A stretch of 64,000 bases of DNA from Phytophthora sp. 'mugwort' (GCA_033558025.1 JAUCEF010000008.1:2852001-2916000), one strand, 5' to 3'; shown: positions 32,865 through 43,848, counted from the stretch's first letter. The notes: a model not told the origin generated them from the letters alone. Numbers and translations: made by a program.

Positions 32865-33843
32865 TTCAGCACGACCGACTGTTGTTACTCCCCCTGGAAT
32901 AACACCAGCCTCCTCAATCCGGGGCTTCTTGCCACTGCATCTGGTGCGTGTCGATGTTCACCTACGACGGCGGCGACTTCGGCTGCTTGACGCGTCGACA
33001 AGCTACGCGTGACTTTCTTTTACTTTTTTTTAGGGTGATGCAGTAATAATACACGTTTGAATGACATGCAGTGACTAAGACGGATCTAAATACGCCATCT
33101 CTTCGAGCAAGCCTACCACGCGATCCGCACGTTTGGTATGGATCGCACGGTAAGCTTCAACATGAGCTCACATAGATATCAAGTCTAATAACTCAACGTG
33201 AAGTACACCAGCAAGCGTTACACTGCCGGCAGCATCTGGTTCAGCTTTGGCTTTTCACTGTAAGGGCATTACTTATTAGGGTAGTTGCTCAACGCTACAG
33301 CACACTGCTTGTGTACGTCTTCCAGATGCAATTCACCTGTCGGATCCTGTGCTGCTGCACCCTTTCACAGAGAGCAATGGCGTCAGCTGCACGGCTTCCC
33401 GGCTACTATACAACATGAGATCTTAGCGTATCTGCACTTCCGGTGATCCGAATGTCCAGCTGGTGGCGTACAACGCAACAGCTTGAAGCATCTTACCTCA
33501 CTGGTCATGATAGCAATGTACATGCATCTATATTACTAACCTGATTACCACCCGTGCCTCTATAAACCACGACGACCGGTACAGGTTTTCTTTCACTGCT
33601 GCTTACAAATATGTTGGTCATCCAATAGCAGACGGAGATAAGAAGTCGAGGTTCGACAGGTTTAGTTGACACACGGCGAAGATGACTTCCAACTCAAAAA
33701 AAAATTGATTTGCCGCGAAACAGGCGGCTTGAGGCTCAGCTGTCTAGTACAGATATGGTTTGAATTCTCTACCATCATAGGGTGTTTAATAGCACCTGAA
33801 CAACGATCAGAGCCTTGCACAGCCCTCGACTTGTTCGAGTGAC
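32865..33843. other. Intergenic spacer between elicitor genes 1 and 2
   Basis: About 1 kb without long frames in either direction. No transposon or RNA gene was recognised. Confidence 0.6.
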
Positions 33844-33858
33844 CTCATTCCCAAATTT
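33844..33858 (+). promoter_or_regulatory. Oomycete initiator element of the second elicitor gene
   Basis: CTCATTCCCAAATTT is a close match to the oomycete initiator-plus-flank consensus (GCTCATTYYNCAWTTT). It places transcription start about 90 bp before ATG 33937. Confidence 0.7.
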
Positions 33859-33936
33859 CTCGCCTCGTTCGAAAGTTCGTCACTCCAGCAGCTTCTTCGG
33901 ATAGCGTGCTACTTACCAAGCCGAGACGTCTCTAGG

Positions 33937-36900
33937 ATGGTGATGGTTGCTCGCTCCGTTGCGCTCGTCGCCGCGGTTGCTGCAGCGTCGACAATTCTGG
34001 TCCAGGCGGCTCCGCTCGAGTACAACCCTTACACTCCCGTCGAGCTCAACGCGCCGCTAACGGCTTCGCATCCAGCCTACGGTGGCAAGCCTAAAGCTGA
34101 CTATGTCAAGCCTATCATCCCAGTTGATCCGAACGACGCGAACAAGGATGCGACGAATCGCAGGCTGCGCGAGATGGAGTACGCGTTGTCTACGGATATC
34201 GACGACCTGTCTTCGTACTTTAGCGAACAATTGGAGGTTAGTTTCCCGACGCTGAAGCAGCACTTCTCACACGCTTCCTTACCGAAAACCCCGTGGCCAA
34301 GCAGCTATTGGCCCACATACCAGGATGGAATTAACCACGTTTGGAAGAGTGGCGAGGCCTGTGCATCCGAGAAGTATGCCAAGGCTTACGGCCTTGATGC
34401 CGCGGACTTTAAGGACAAGATCTCCGCCAGAAATGGTATCGACTCGCTCAAGAACAGCAAACCGTGCCGAACGAAAGCCGATTGCAACGATAGCGGTGAG
34501 TGCGCAATCCGGGAGGGCGCCTCAAACGGCTACTGTATCCCTTCATGGTACGGCCTTTGCCACGCGTGGGCCCCTGCTGCTCTCCTCGAGGACGAGCCCA
34601 AGTGCAATGTGGATCTGAATGGTGTGACGTTCCACGTCTTCGATATTAAGGCGTTGTTGACGGAAGTATACGACGGCGCTGCTATTCCCGCTGTGTTTAC
34701 TGGTGCGCGCTTCGATGGTCCGGATAGTGCTGCTGCTGTCGATCAGTATGGTCGCTTCACTGAGGCTGCCCGCCGTGACATCGGCGCTGGCTTCTTTCAT
34801 ATCGCCATCAGCAACATTATGGGCAAGCACCATACGCCGCTCGTCATGGATGTTGCTGCTGATTCCGAGGTCTGGAACCAACCAGTGTGGTCTTACAGCG
34901 TGCAGACAATGGAGATTGTAGACACTGCTGAGAGTTGCAGCAAATACTTTGGTACACCGTCGTACCCGTTTAACGCTGAGATGGTGCACCTGGCCTATGT
35001 CAAGATTACGGTCACATGGGCTGTTGAGGCCTATGTCGACGGTGCTATAGTGTCGGCCGGCAAAATTGATCACTACGCTGTGTCGAATGACTACGAGTAC
35101 CTCCTTGAGCTAGACACTGCCAAGAACATCATAGGTGGCGAGTGGGTGGGAGACTCAAAGGTAGACCACCCCGATTTCCTGTGGTTCGCTAACGAAAAGC
35201 CTCACCTTTCGACAGTCACGAGCGTGGGTCTGAGCTATGCTGACGTGCAAGAGCTTTTGGAATTGTCTCTCGCTTGCAACACGACGAGCAGCTCTTCAAG
35301 CGAGGCGTCTCTAGCCAATGATGATACAATAGATCCGCCAACGCAGTCAAAAGACAGCACCGCTGGAAGGAGTAATACTGACAATTGGAAAGGAAAGTCT
35401 ACGCCGGCCCCGGAGTCGACGACCGCGACCCCGCATGACTATGCTTACACGCCGGCCCCGACGGCTACTACACCAGTGACCACTTCGCCGGAGCAGCAGG
35501 AGTCTACGCCGGCCCCGGAGTCGACGACCGCGACCCCGCATGACTATGCTTACACGCCGGCCCCGACGGCTACTACACCAGTGACCACTTCGCCGGAGCA
35601 GCAGGAGTCTACGCCGGCCCCGGAGTCGACGACCGCGACCCCGCATGACTATGCTTACACGCCGGCCCCGACGGCTACTACACCAGTGACCACTTCGCCG
35701 GAGCAGCAGGAGTCTACGCCGGCCCCGGAGTCGACGACCGCGACCCCGCATGACTATGCTTACACGCCGGCCCCGACGGCTACTACACCAGTGACCACTT
35801 CGCCGGAGCAGCAGGAGTCTACGCCGGCCCCGGAGTCGACGACCGCGACCCCGCATGACTATGCTTACACGCCGGCCCCGACGGCTACTACACCAGTGAC
35901 CACTTCGCCGGAGCAGCAGGAGTCTACGCCGGCCCCGGAGTCGACGACCGCGACCCCGCATGACTATGCTTACACGCCGGCCCCGACGGCTACTACATCA
36001 GTGACCACTTCGCCGGAGCAGCAGGAGTCTACGCCGGCCCCGGAGTCGACGACCGCGACCCCGCATGACTATGCTTACACGCCGGCCCCGACGGCTACTA
36101 CACCAGTGACCACTTCGCCGGAGCAGCAGGAGTCTACGCCGGCCCCGGAGTCGACGACCGCGACCCCGCATGACTATGCTTACACGCCGGCCCCGACGGC
36201 TACTACACCAGTGACCACTTCGCCGGAGCAGCAGGAGTCTACGCCGGCCCCGGAGTCGACGACCGCGACCCCGCATGACTATGCTTACACGCCGGCCCCG
36301 ACGGCTACTACATCAGTGACCACTTCGCCGGAGCAGCAGGAGTCTACGCCGGCCCCGGAGTCGACGACCGCGACCCCGCATGACTATGCTTACACGCCGG
36401 CCCCGACGGCTACTACACCAGTGACCACTTCGCCGGAGCAGCAGGAGTCTACGCCGGCCCCGGAGTCGACGACCGCGACCCCGCATGACTATGCTTACAC
36501 GCCGGCCCCGACGGCTACTACACCAGTGACCACTTCGCCGGAGCAGCAGGAGTCTACGCCGGCCCCGGAGTCGACGACCGCGACCCCGCATGACTATGCT
36601 TACACGCCGGCCCCGACGGCTACTACACCAGTGACCACTTCGCCGGAGCAGCAGGAGTCTACGCCGGCCCCGGAGTCGACGACCGCGACCCCGCGTGACT
36701 ATGCTTACACGCCGGCCCCGACGGCTACTACACCAGTGACCACTTCGCCGGAGCAGCAGGAGTCTACGCCGGCCCCGGAGTCGACGACCGCGACCCCGCA
36801 TGACTATGCTTACATGCCGGCCCCGACGGCTACTACACCAGTGACCACTTCGCCGGAGCAGCAGGAGTCTACGCCGGCCCCGGAGTCGACGACCGCGACC

Positions 36901-39900
36901 CCGCGTGACTATGCTTACACGCCGGCCCCGACGGCTACTACACCAGTGACCACTTCGCCGGAGCAGCAGGAGTCTACGCCGGCCCCGGAGTCGACGACCG
37001 CGACCCCGCATGACTATGCTTACATGCCGGCCCCGACGGCTACTACACCAGTGACCACTTCGCCGGAGCAGCAGGAGTCTACGCCGGCCCCGGAGTCGAC
37101 GACCGCGACCCCGCATGACTATGCTTACACGCCGGCCCCGACGGCTACTACACCAGTGACCACTTCGCCGGAGCAGCAGGAGTCTACGCCGGCCCCGGAG
37201 TCGACGACCGCGACCCCGCATGACTATGCTTACACGCCGGCCCCGACGGCTACTACACCAGTGACCACTTCGCCGGAGCAGCAGGAGTCTACGCCGGCCC
37301 CGGAGTCGACGACCGCGACCCCGCATGACTATGCTTACACGCCGGCCCCGACGGCTACTACACCAGTGACCACTTCGCCGGAGCAGCAGGAGTCTACGCC
37401 GGCCCCGGAGTCGACGACCGCGACCCCGCATGACTATGCTTACACGCCGGCCCCGACGGCTACTACACCAGTGACCACTTCGCCGGAGCAGCAGGAGTCT
37501 ACGCCGGCCCCGGAGTCGACGACCGCGACCCCGCATGACTATGCTTACACGCCGGCCCCGACGGCTACTACACCAGTGACCACTTCGCCGGAGCAGCAGG
37601 AGTCTACGCCGGCCCCGGAGTCGACGACCGCGACCCCGCATGACTATGCTTACACGCCGGCCCCGACGGCTACTACACCAGTGACCACTTCGCCGGAGCA
37701 GCAGGAGTCTACGCCGGCCCCGGAGTCGACGACCGCGACCCCGCATGACTATGCTTACACGCCGGCCCCGACGGCTACTACACCAGTGACCACTTCGCCG
37801 GAGCAGCAGGAGTCTACGCCGGCCCCGGAGTCGACGACCGCGACCCCGCATGACTATGCTTACACGCCGGCCCCGACGGCTACTACACCAGTGACCACTT
37901 CGCCGGAGCAGCAGGAGTCTACGCCGGCCCCGGAGTCGACGACCGCGACCCCGCATGACTATGCTTACACGCCGGCCCCGACGGCTACTACACCAGTGAC
38001 CACTTCGCCGGAGCAGCAGGAGTCTACGCCGGCCCCGGAGTCGACGACCGCGACCCCGCATGACTATGCTTACACGCCGGCCCCGACGGCTACTACACCA
38101 GTGACCACTTCGCCGGAGCAGCAGGAGTCTACGCCGGCCCCGGAGTCGACGACCGCGACCCCGCATGACTATGCTTACACGCCGGCCCCGACGGCTACTA
38201 CACCAGTGACCACTTCGCCGGAGCAGCAGGAGTCTACGCCGGCCCCGGAGTCGACGACCGCGACCCCGCATGACTATGCTTACACGCCGGCCCCGACGGC
38301 TACTACACCAGTGACCACTTCGCCGGAGCAGCAGGAGTCTACGCCGGCCCCGGAGTCGACGACCGCGACCCCGCATGACTATGCTTACACGCCGGCCCCG
38401 ACGGCTACTACACCAGTGACCACTTCGCCGGAGCAGCAGGAGTCTACGCCGGCCCCGGAGTCGACGACCGCGACCCCGCATGACTATGCTTACACGCCGG
38501 CCCCGACGGCTACTACACCAGTGACCACTTCGCCGGAGCAGCAGGAGTCTACGCCGGCCCCGGAGTCGACGACCGCGACCCCGCATGACTATGCTTACAC
38601 GCCGGCCCCGACGGCTACTACACCAGTGACCACTTCGCCGGAGCAGCAGGAGTCTACGCCGGCCCCGGAGTCGACGACCGCGACCCCGCATGACTATGCT
38701 TACACGCCGGCCCCGACGGCTACTACACCAGTGACCACTTCGCCGGAGCAGCAGGAGTCTACGCCGGCCCCGGAGTCGACGACCGCGACCCCGCATGACT
38801 ATGCTTACACGCCGGCCCCGACGGCTACTACACCAGTGACCACTTCGCCGGAGCAGCAGGAGTCTACGCCGGCCCCGGAGTCGACGACCGCGACCCCGCA
38901 TGACTATGCTTACACGCCGGCCCCGACGGCTACTACACCAGTGACCACTTCGCCGGAGCAGCAGGAGTCTACGCCGGCCCCGGAGTCGACGACCGCGACC
39001 CCGCATGACTATGCTTACACGCCGGCCCCGACGGCTACTACACCAGTGACCACTTCGCCGGAGCAGCAGGAGTCTACGCCGGCCCCGGAGTCGACGACCG
39101 CGACCCCGCATGACTATGCTTACACGCCGGCCCCGACGGCTACTACACCAGTGACCACTTCGCCGGAGCAGCAGGAGTCTACGCCGGCCCCGGAGTCGAC
39201 GACCGCGACCCCGCATGACTATGCTTACACGCCGGCCCCGACGGCTACTACACCAGTGACCACTTCGCCGGAGCAGCAGGAGTCTACGCCGGCCCCGGAG
39301 TCGACGACCGCGACCCCGCATGACTATGCTTACACGCCGGCCCCGACGGCTACTACACCAGTGACCACTTCGCCGGAGCAGCAGGAGTCTACGCCGGCCC
39401 CGGAGTCGACGACCGCGACCCCGCATGACTATGCTTACACGCCGGCCCCGACGGCTACTACACCAGTGACCACTTCGCCGGAGCAGCAGGAGTCTACGCC
39501 GGCCCCGGAGTCGACGACCGCGACCCCGCATGACTATGCTTACACGCCGGCCCCGACGGCTACTACACCAGTGACCACTTCGCCGGAGCAGCAGGAGTCT
39601 ACGCCGGCCCCGGAGTCGACGACCGCGACCCCGCATGACTATGCTTACACGCCGGCCCCGACGGCTACTACACCAGTGACCACTTCGCCGGAGCAGCAGG
39701 AGTCTACGCCGGCCCCGGAGTCGACGACCGCGACCCCGCATGACTATGCTTACACGCCGGCCCCGACGGCTACTACACCAGTGACCACTTCGCCGGAGCA
39801 GCAGGAGTCTACGCCGGCCCCGGAGTCGACGACCGCGACCCCGCATGACTATGCTTACACGCCGGCCCCGACGGCTACTACACCAGTGACCACTTCGCCG

Positions 39901-42642
39901 GAGCAGCAGGAGTCTACGCCGGCCCCGGAGTCGACGACCGCGACCCCGCATGACTATGCTTACACGCCGGCCCCGACGGCTACTACACCAGTGACCACTT
40001 CGCCGGAGCAGCAGGAGTCTACGCCGGCCCCGGAGTCGACGACCGCGACCCCGCATGACTATGCTTACACGCCGGCCCCGACGGCTACTACACCAGTGAC
40101 CACTTCGCCGGAGCAGCAGGAGTCTACGCCGGCCCCGGAGTCGACGACCGCGACCCCGCATGACTATGCTTACACGCCGGCCCCGACGGCTACTACACCA
40201 GTGACCACTTCGCCGGAGCAGCAGGAGTCTACGCCGGCCCCGGAGTCGACGACCGCGACCCCGCATGACTATGCTTACACGCCGGCCCCGACGGCTACTA
40301 CACCAGTGACCACTTCGCCGGAGCAGCAGGAGTCTACGCCGGCCCCGGAGTCGACGACCGCGACCCCGCATGACTATGCTTACACGCCGGCCCCGACGGC
40401 TACTACACCAGTGACCACTTTGCCGGAGCAGCAGGAGTCTACGCCGGCCCCGGAGTCGACGACCGCGACCCCGCATGACTATGCTTACATGCCGGCCCCG
40501 ACGGCTACTACACCAGTGACCACTTCGCCGGAGCAGCAGGAGTCTACGCCGGCCCCGGAGTCGACGACCGCGACCCCGCATGACTATGCTTACACGCCGG
40601 CCCCGACGGCTACTACACCAGTGACCACTTCGCCGGAGCAGCAGGAGTCTACGCCGGCCCCGGAGTCGACGACCGCGACCCCGCATGACTATGCTTACAC
40701 GCCGGCCCCGACGGCTACTACACCAGTGACCACTTCGCCGGAGCAGCAGGAGTCTACGCCGGCCCCGGAGTCGACGACCGCGACCCCGCATGACTATGCT
40801 TACACGCCGGCCCCGACGGCTACTACACCAGTGACCACTTCGCCGGAGCAGCAGGAGTCTACGCCGGCCCCGGAGTCGACGACCGCGACCCCGCATGACT
40901 ATGCTTACACGCCGGCCCCGACGGCTACTACACCAGTGACCACTTCGCCGGAGCAGCAGGAGTCTACGCCGGCCCCGGAGTCGACGACCGCGACCCCGCA
41001 TGACTATGCTTACACGCCGGCCCCGACGGCTACTACACCAGTGACCACTTCGCCGGAGCAGCAGGAGTCTACGCCGGCCCCGGAGTCGACGACCGCGACC
41101 CCGCATGACTATGCTTACACGCCGGCCCCGACGGCTACTACACCAGTGACCACTTCGCCGGAGCAGCAGGAGTCTACGCCGGCCCCGGAGTCGACGACCG
41201 CGACCCCGCATGACTATGCTTACACGCCGGCCCCGACGGCTACTACACCAGTGACCACTTCGCCGGAGCAGCAGGAGTCTACGCCGGCCCCGGAGTCGAC
41301 GACCGCGACCCCGCATGACTATGCTTACACGCCGGCCCCGACGGCTACTACACCAGTGACCACTTCGCCGGAGCAGCAGGAGTCTACGCCGGCCCCGGAG
41401 TCGACGACCGCGACCCCGCATGACTATGCTTACACGCCGGCCCCGACGGCTACTACACCAGTGACCACTTCGCCGGAGCAGCAGGAGTCTACGCCGGCCC
41501 CGGAGTCGACGACCGCGACCCCGCATGACTATGCTTACACGCCGGCCCCGACGGCTACTACACCAGTGACCACTTCGCCGGAGCAGCAGGAGTCTACGCC
41601 GGCCCCGGAGTCGACGACCGCGACCCCGCATGACTATGCTTACACGCCGGCCCCGACGGCTACTACACCAGTGACCACTTCGCCGGAGCAGCAGGAGTCT
41701 ACGCCGGCCCCGGAGTCGACGACCGCGACCCCGCATGACTATGCTTACATGCCGGCCCCGACGGCTACTACACCAGTGACCACTTCGCCGGAGCAGCAGG
41801 AGTCTACGCCGGCCCCGGAGTCGACGACCGCGACCCCGCATGACTATGCTTACACGCCGGCCCCGACGGCTACTACACCAGTGACCACTTCGCCGGAGCA
41901 GCAGGAGTCTACGCCGGCCCCGGAGTCGACGACCGCGACCCCGCATGACTATGCTTACACGCCGGCCCCGACGGCTACTACACCAGTGACCACTTCGCCG
42001 GAGCAGCAGGAGTCTACGCCGGCCCCGGAGTCGACGACCGCGACCCCGCATGACTATGCTTACACGCCGGCCCCGACGGCTACTACACCAGTGACCACTT
42101 CGCCGGAGCAGCAGGAGTCTACGCCGGCCGCGATGGCCATCGCGTCTGTTACTACTTCTGACGATATTTACCTGCCGGATCAGACGACCACGACCCCCGT
42201 TGATCAGGTGTCCCCTGCGCTGACCACGACGCGAGGTGAGGCGGAGGAGCCTGTGACCACTTCGTCGGAGCAACAGGAGTACACGCAGGCCCCGATGTTA
42301 ATGACTGCGACCCCGATTGACGATCTTTACATGCCGGTTCCAACAATTTCGATGCCGATGGAGCAGGTGACGCCTGCATCTACTTTGACGGAAGGCGAGA
42401 CGGATAATCTGCCTGAGCCCCTTTCACCGGAGCAGCAGGCGTATATTTCATCTCCATCGACAGGTGACGCAAACATCCGGGTTGAATATGTTGGAAGTCC
42501 GACTCTTGCTCCTACAGCTCCGGTTAGCTATAAGGGAAATGGATCTCCTATGCAGATCGATCATCATCAGATTGATGTCGATGCCGAGAACGAGTCGTTG
42601 TTCGGCCAGCCGGGTCTCCAGGAACACAAGATGTGCGAGTAA
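33937..42642 (+). CDS. Repeat-bearing transglutaminase elicitor (M81/GP42-like), 2901 aa
   Basis: Second member of the cluster. ATG 33937 starts a clear signal peptide (VARSVALVAAVAAASTILVQA, cut near residue 25). The catalytic head runs to about residue 450: SYWPTYQDGINHVWKSGE, WYGLCHAW (Cys about 208), VFTGARFDGPDS, ARRDIGAGFFHIAISNIMG, the Pep-13-like VWNQPVWSYSVQT from residue 312, and HPDFLWF. Residues 488-2727 are 64 exact units of a 35-residue Pro/Thr/Glu repeat. The final 174 residues hold two or three degenerate repeats (EQQEYTQAP, LSPEQQAYISS) and a unique tail without a GPI signal. Single exon. The head is closer to the third gene than to the first (signal peptide, AYG/QYG-RF, SYSVQTME). 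In Pep-13, Trp2 and Pro5 are the residues known to be needed for elicitor activity, and both are kept. Arg7 is replaced by Trp, which may alter recognition (inference). Confidence 0.94.
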   Translation: MVMVARSVALVAAVAAASTILVQAAPLEYNPYTPVELNAPLTASHPAYGGKPKADYVKPIIPVDPNDANKDATNRRLREMEYALSTDIDDLSSYFSEQLEVSFPTLKQHFSHASLPKTPWPSSYWPTYQDGINHVWKSGEACASEKYAKAYGLDAADFKDKISARNGIDSLKNSKPCRTKADCNDSGECAIREGASNGYCIPSWYGLCHAWAPAALLEDEPKCNVDLNGVTFHVFDIKALLTEVYDGAAIPAVFTGARFDGPDSAAAVDQYGRFTEAARRDIGAGFFHIAISNIMGKHHTPLVMDVAADSEVWNQPVWSYSVQTMEIVDTAESCSKYFGTPSYPFNAEMVHLAYVKITVTWAVEAYVDGAIVSAGKIDHYAVSNDYEYLLELDTAKNIIGGEWVGDSKVDHPDFLWFANEKPHLSTVTSVGLSYADVQELLELSLACNTTSSSSSEASLANDDTIDPPTQSKDSTAGRSNTDNWKGKSTPAPESTTATPHDYAYTPAPTATTPVTTSPEQQESTPAPESTTATPHDYAYTPAPTATTPVTTSPEQQESTPAPESTTATPHDYAYTPAPTATTPVTTSPEQQESTPAPESTTATPHDYAYTPAPTATTPVTTSPEQQESTPAPESTTATPHDYAYTPAPTATTPVTTSPEQQESTPAPESTTATPHDYAYTPAPTATTSVTTSPEQQESTPAPESTTATPHDYAYTPAPTATTPVTTSPEQQESTPAPESTTATPHDYAYTPAPTATTPVTTSPEQQESTPAPESTTATPHDYAYTPAPTATTSVTTSPEQQESTPAPESTTATPHDYAYTPAPTATTPVTTSPEQQESTPAPESTTATPHDYAYTPAPTATTPVTTSPEQQESTPAPESTTATPHDYAYTPAPTATTPVTTSPEQQESTPAPESTTATPRDYAYTPAPTATTPVTTSPEQQESTPAPESTTATPHDYAYMPAPTATTPVTTSPEQQESTPAPESTTATPRDYAYTPAPTATTPVTTSPEQQESTPAPESTTATPHDYAYMPAPTATTPVTTSPEQQESTPAPESTTATPHDYAYTPAPTATTPVTTSPEQQESTPAPESTTATPHDYAYTPAPTATTPVTTSPEQQESTPAPESTTATPHDYAYTPAPTATTPVTTSPEQQESTPAPESTTATPHDYAYTPAPTATTPVTTSPEQQESTPAPESTTATPHDYAYTPAPTATTPVTTSPEQQESTPAPESTTATPHDYAYTPAPTATTPVTTSPEQQESTPAPESTTATPHDYAYTPAPTATTPVTTSPEQQESTPAPESTTATPHDYAYTPAPTATTPVTTSPEQQESTPAPESTTATPHDYAYTPAPTATTPVTTSPEQQESTPAPESTTATPHDYAYTPAPTATTPVTTSPEQQESTPAPESTTATPHDYAYTPAPTATTPVTTSPEQQESTPAPESTTATPHDYAYTPAPTATTPVTTSPEQQESTPAPESTTATPHDYAYTPAPTATTPVTTSPEQQESTPAPESTTATPHDYAYTPAPTATTPVTTSPEQQESTPAPESTTATPHDYAYTPAPTATTPVTTSPEQQESTPAPESTTATPHDYAYTPAPTATTPVTTSPEQQESTPAPESTTATPHDYAYTPAPTATTPVTTSPEQQESTPAPESTTATPHDYAYTPAPTATTPVTTSPEQQESTPAPESTTATPHDYAYTPAPTATTPVTTSPEQQESTPAPESTTATPHDYAYTPAPTATTPVTTSPEQQESTPAPESTTATPHDYAYTPAPTATTPVTTSPEQQESTPAPESTTATPHDYAYTPAPTATTPVTTSPEQQESTPAPESTTATPHDYAYTPAPTATTPVTTSPEQQESTPAPESTTATPHDYAYTPAPTATTPVTTSPEQQESTPAPESTTATPHDYAYTPAPTATTPVTTSPEQQESTPAPESTTATPHDYAYTPAPTATTPVTTSPEQQESTPAPESTTATPHDYAYTPAPTATTPVTTSPEQQESTPAPESTTATPHDYAYTPAPTATTPVTTSPEQQESTPAPESTTATPHDYAYTPAPTATTPVTTSPEQQESTPAPESTTATPHDYAYTPAPTATTPVTTSPEQQESTPAPESTTATPHDYAYTPAPTATTPVTTSPEQQESTPAPESTTATPHDYAYTPAPTATTPVTTLPEQQESTPAPESTTATPHDYAYMPAPTATTPVTTSPEQQESTPAPESTTATPHDYAYTPAPTATTPVTTSPEQQESTPAPESTTATPHDYAYTPAPTATTPVTTSPEQQESTPAPESTTATPHDYAYTPAPTATTPVTTSPEQQESTPAPESTTATPHDYAYTPAPTATTPVTTSPEQQESTPAPESTTATPHDYAYTPAPTATTPVTTSPEQQESTPAPESTTATPHDYAYTPAPTATTPVTTSPEQQESTPAPESTTATPHDYAYTPAPTATTPVTTSPEQQESTPAPESTTATPHDYAYTPAPTATTPVTTSPEQQESTPAPESTTATPHDYAYTPAPTATTPVTTSPEQQESTPAPESTTATPHDYAYTPAPTATTPVTTSPEQQESTPAPESTTATPHDYAYTPAPTATTPVTTSPEQQESTPAPESTTATPHDYAYMPAPTATTPVTTSPEQQESTPAPESTTATPHDYAYTPAPTATTPVTTSPEQQESTPAPESTTATPHDYAYTPAPTATTPVTTSPEQQESTPAPESTTATPHDYAYTPAPTATTPVTTSPEQQESTPAAMAIASVTTSDDIYLPDQTTTTPVDQVSPALTTTRGEAEEPVTTSSEQQEYTQAPMLMTATPIDDLYMPVPTISMPMEQVTPASTLTEGETDNLPEPLSPEQQAYISSPSTGDANIRVEYVGSPTLAPTAPVSYKGNGSPMQIDHHQIDVDAENESLFGQPGLQEHKMCE
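35398..42117 (+). repeat. Coding tandem array: 64 units of 105 bp (Pro/Thr/Glu-rich)
   Basis: 6,720 bp is exactly 64 units of 105 bp. Each unit contains STPAPESTT, HDYAYTPA and SPEQQE. Units are almost invariant at the DNA level. Observed changes are Pro to Ser (units 6 and 9), His to Arg (units 13 and 15), Thr to Met in YTPA (units 14, 16, 49, 61) and one Ser to Leu (unit 48). The sequence is unrelated to the array of the upstream paralogue, but the unit length is identical. Confidence 0.98.
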
Positions 42643-43770
42643 ATGCGGTGACACCTAGTAAACCAGCTTAAGCAAGTTACAAGTTGTAGTGAGTTGCTGT
42701 ATATTTTTCTAGCGTAATGTGGTACATTTTTCAATATATCGGACAGAACGATAAAACGTGAGTTCCTTGTGGACAATCCGAAGTTCCGCGCGTCATGAAG
42801 GCCTGAAACTACTACGTAGTATATAGCTTCCACGAATGTTCTGGCACCTCCCAAGTGAGATAGTGCTGACATTCTTTGAGTCTTCCCGCAGTGTTTAGCA
42901 CACTGTCTTGCCAATACATGTACTTGATTTGCTGGTTAAACGTTTTGAACGCATACCAGGTTCGATGCACCATGCATGAAGTGTTTTTTATAGACAGCCA
43001 TGGATGCAGTGTTTTAAACTCACACGTAAATGGTTTTGGACAAGGGGAACGACACCCTAGCAACGGGGAGCTTGCCTGGTTAATTGCAATGCGATCACGT
43101 CGGCGACTTCAACTTTTCTGGAAAAAACCGAGTCAGTGCCACGCCTGCACTTCTTGGTGAGCTCCACCACCACACCCTGCCCAGACTGCTTTTCAGCACT
43201 ACGAGTCGCCCATCTTTCTGCTAGGGCCATCCGCAGTACGACACCAAGTACATCGTGTGGCTAATGTCTGATCTAGTCAGCAGTGACCGGACGGCGCCAC
43301 CGGCTCGACTTTAGGTGGATGCAAAAACAAGCTTTAGTATCCAGCAAAACCTTCCAAAAGGGCCTTCATAACGGCCGAAGAGTGCGCCTTCGCAACCGAC
43401 GCGACACTCAATGCAACGACTCAAAAGGCCTCAAGAACTGCCCTGAGGCATATAAAGATGAAGTAGATTTCCCTAGTTTATGTCAGCTATAGAAAAATGG
43501 ATGCACTCTAGGTAAAAATCATATACAAATGCACCACGAAAATTGTAGTCCACAACCTCATCTTAACCACTAGCTACAACGTGACTACTAACGGTTGCTC
43601 TGAGATAGTCGACTTGAAGCGACCACGGACCCAAGGAGTCAGACGTTGGAGTTTCAGTCGATGCCTGCGGCTGCTGCGAATGAACGTGCCTCAAGTGCTG
43701 ACCACGATAACTGAAGGCGAAACATTCGAGCATGAACCACGTCGCAAAAGTTGCCTCCTCGTAGCTGAAA
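42643..43770. other. Intergenic spacer between elicitor genes 2 and 3
   Basis: About 1.1 kb. Short frames only, and no recognisable gene or element. Confidence 0.55.
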
Positions 43771-43786
43771 CTCATTCCCCAATTTT
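43771..43786 (+). promoter_or_regulatory. Oomycete initiator element of the third elicitor gene
   Basis: CTCATTCCCCAATTTT matches the same initiator-plus-flank consensus, 63-78 bp before ATG 43849, and is nearly identical to the element of the second gene. Confidence 0.7.
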
Positions 43787-43848
43787 CCAACTCATTGGAA
43801 AGTTACCCCTAGTGAAGATACCAGTGTTCAAGCACAGTCAAAGCCAGT

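Noticed and set aside
21134..32872. 3912-codon minus-strand open frame
   Set aside because: It is the antisense of a stop-free 105-bp repeat. It has no independent start context and no domain.
21324..42117. CRISPR-like array
   Set aside because: Units are contiguous coding repeats without unique spacers, in a eukaryotic genome.
36313..42273. 1986-codon Arg-rich minus-strand frame (and shorter ones at 35347-36276)
   Set aside because: Antisense shadow of the second array; length is a by-product of the in-frame repeat.
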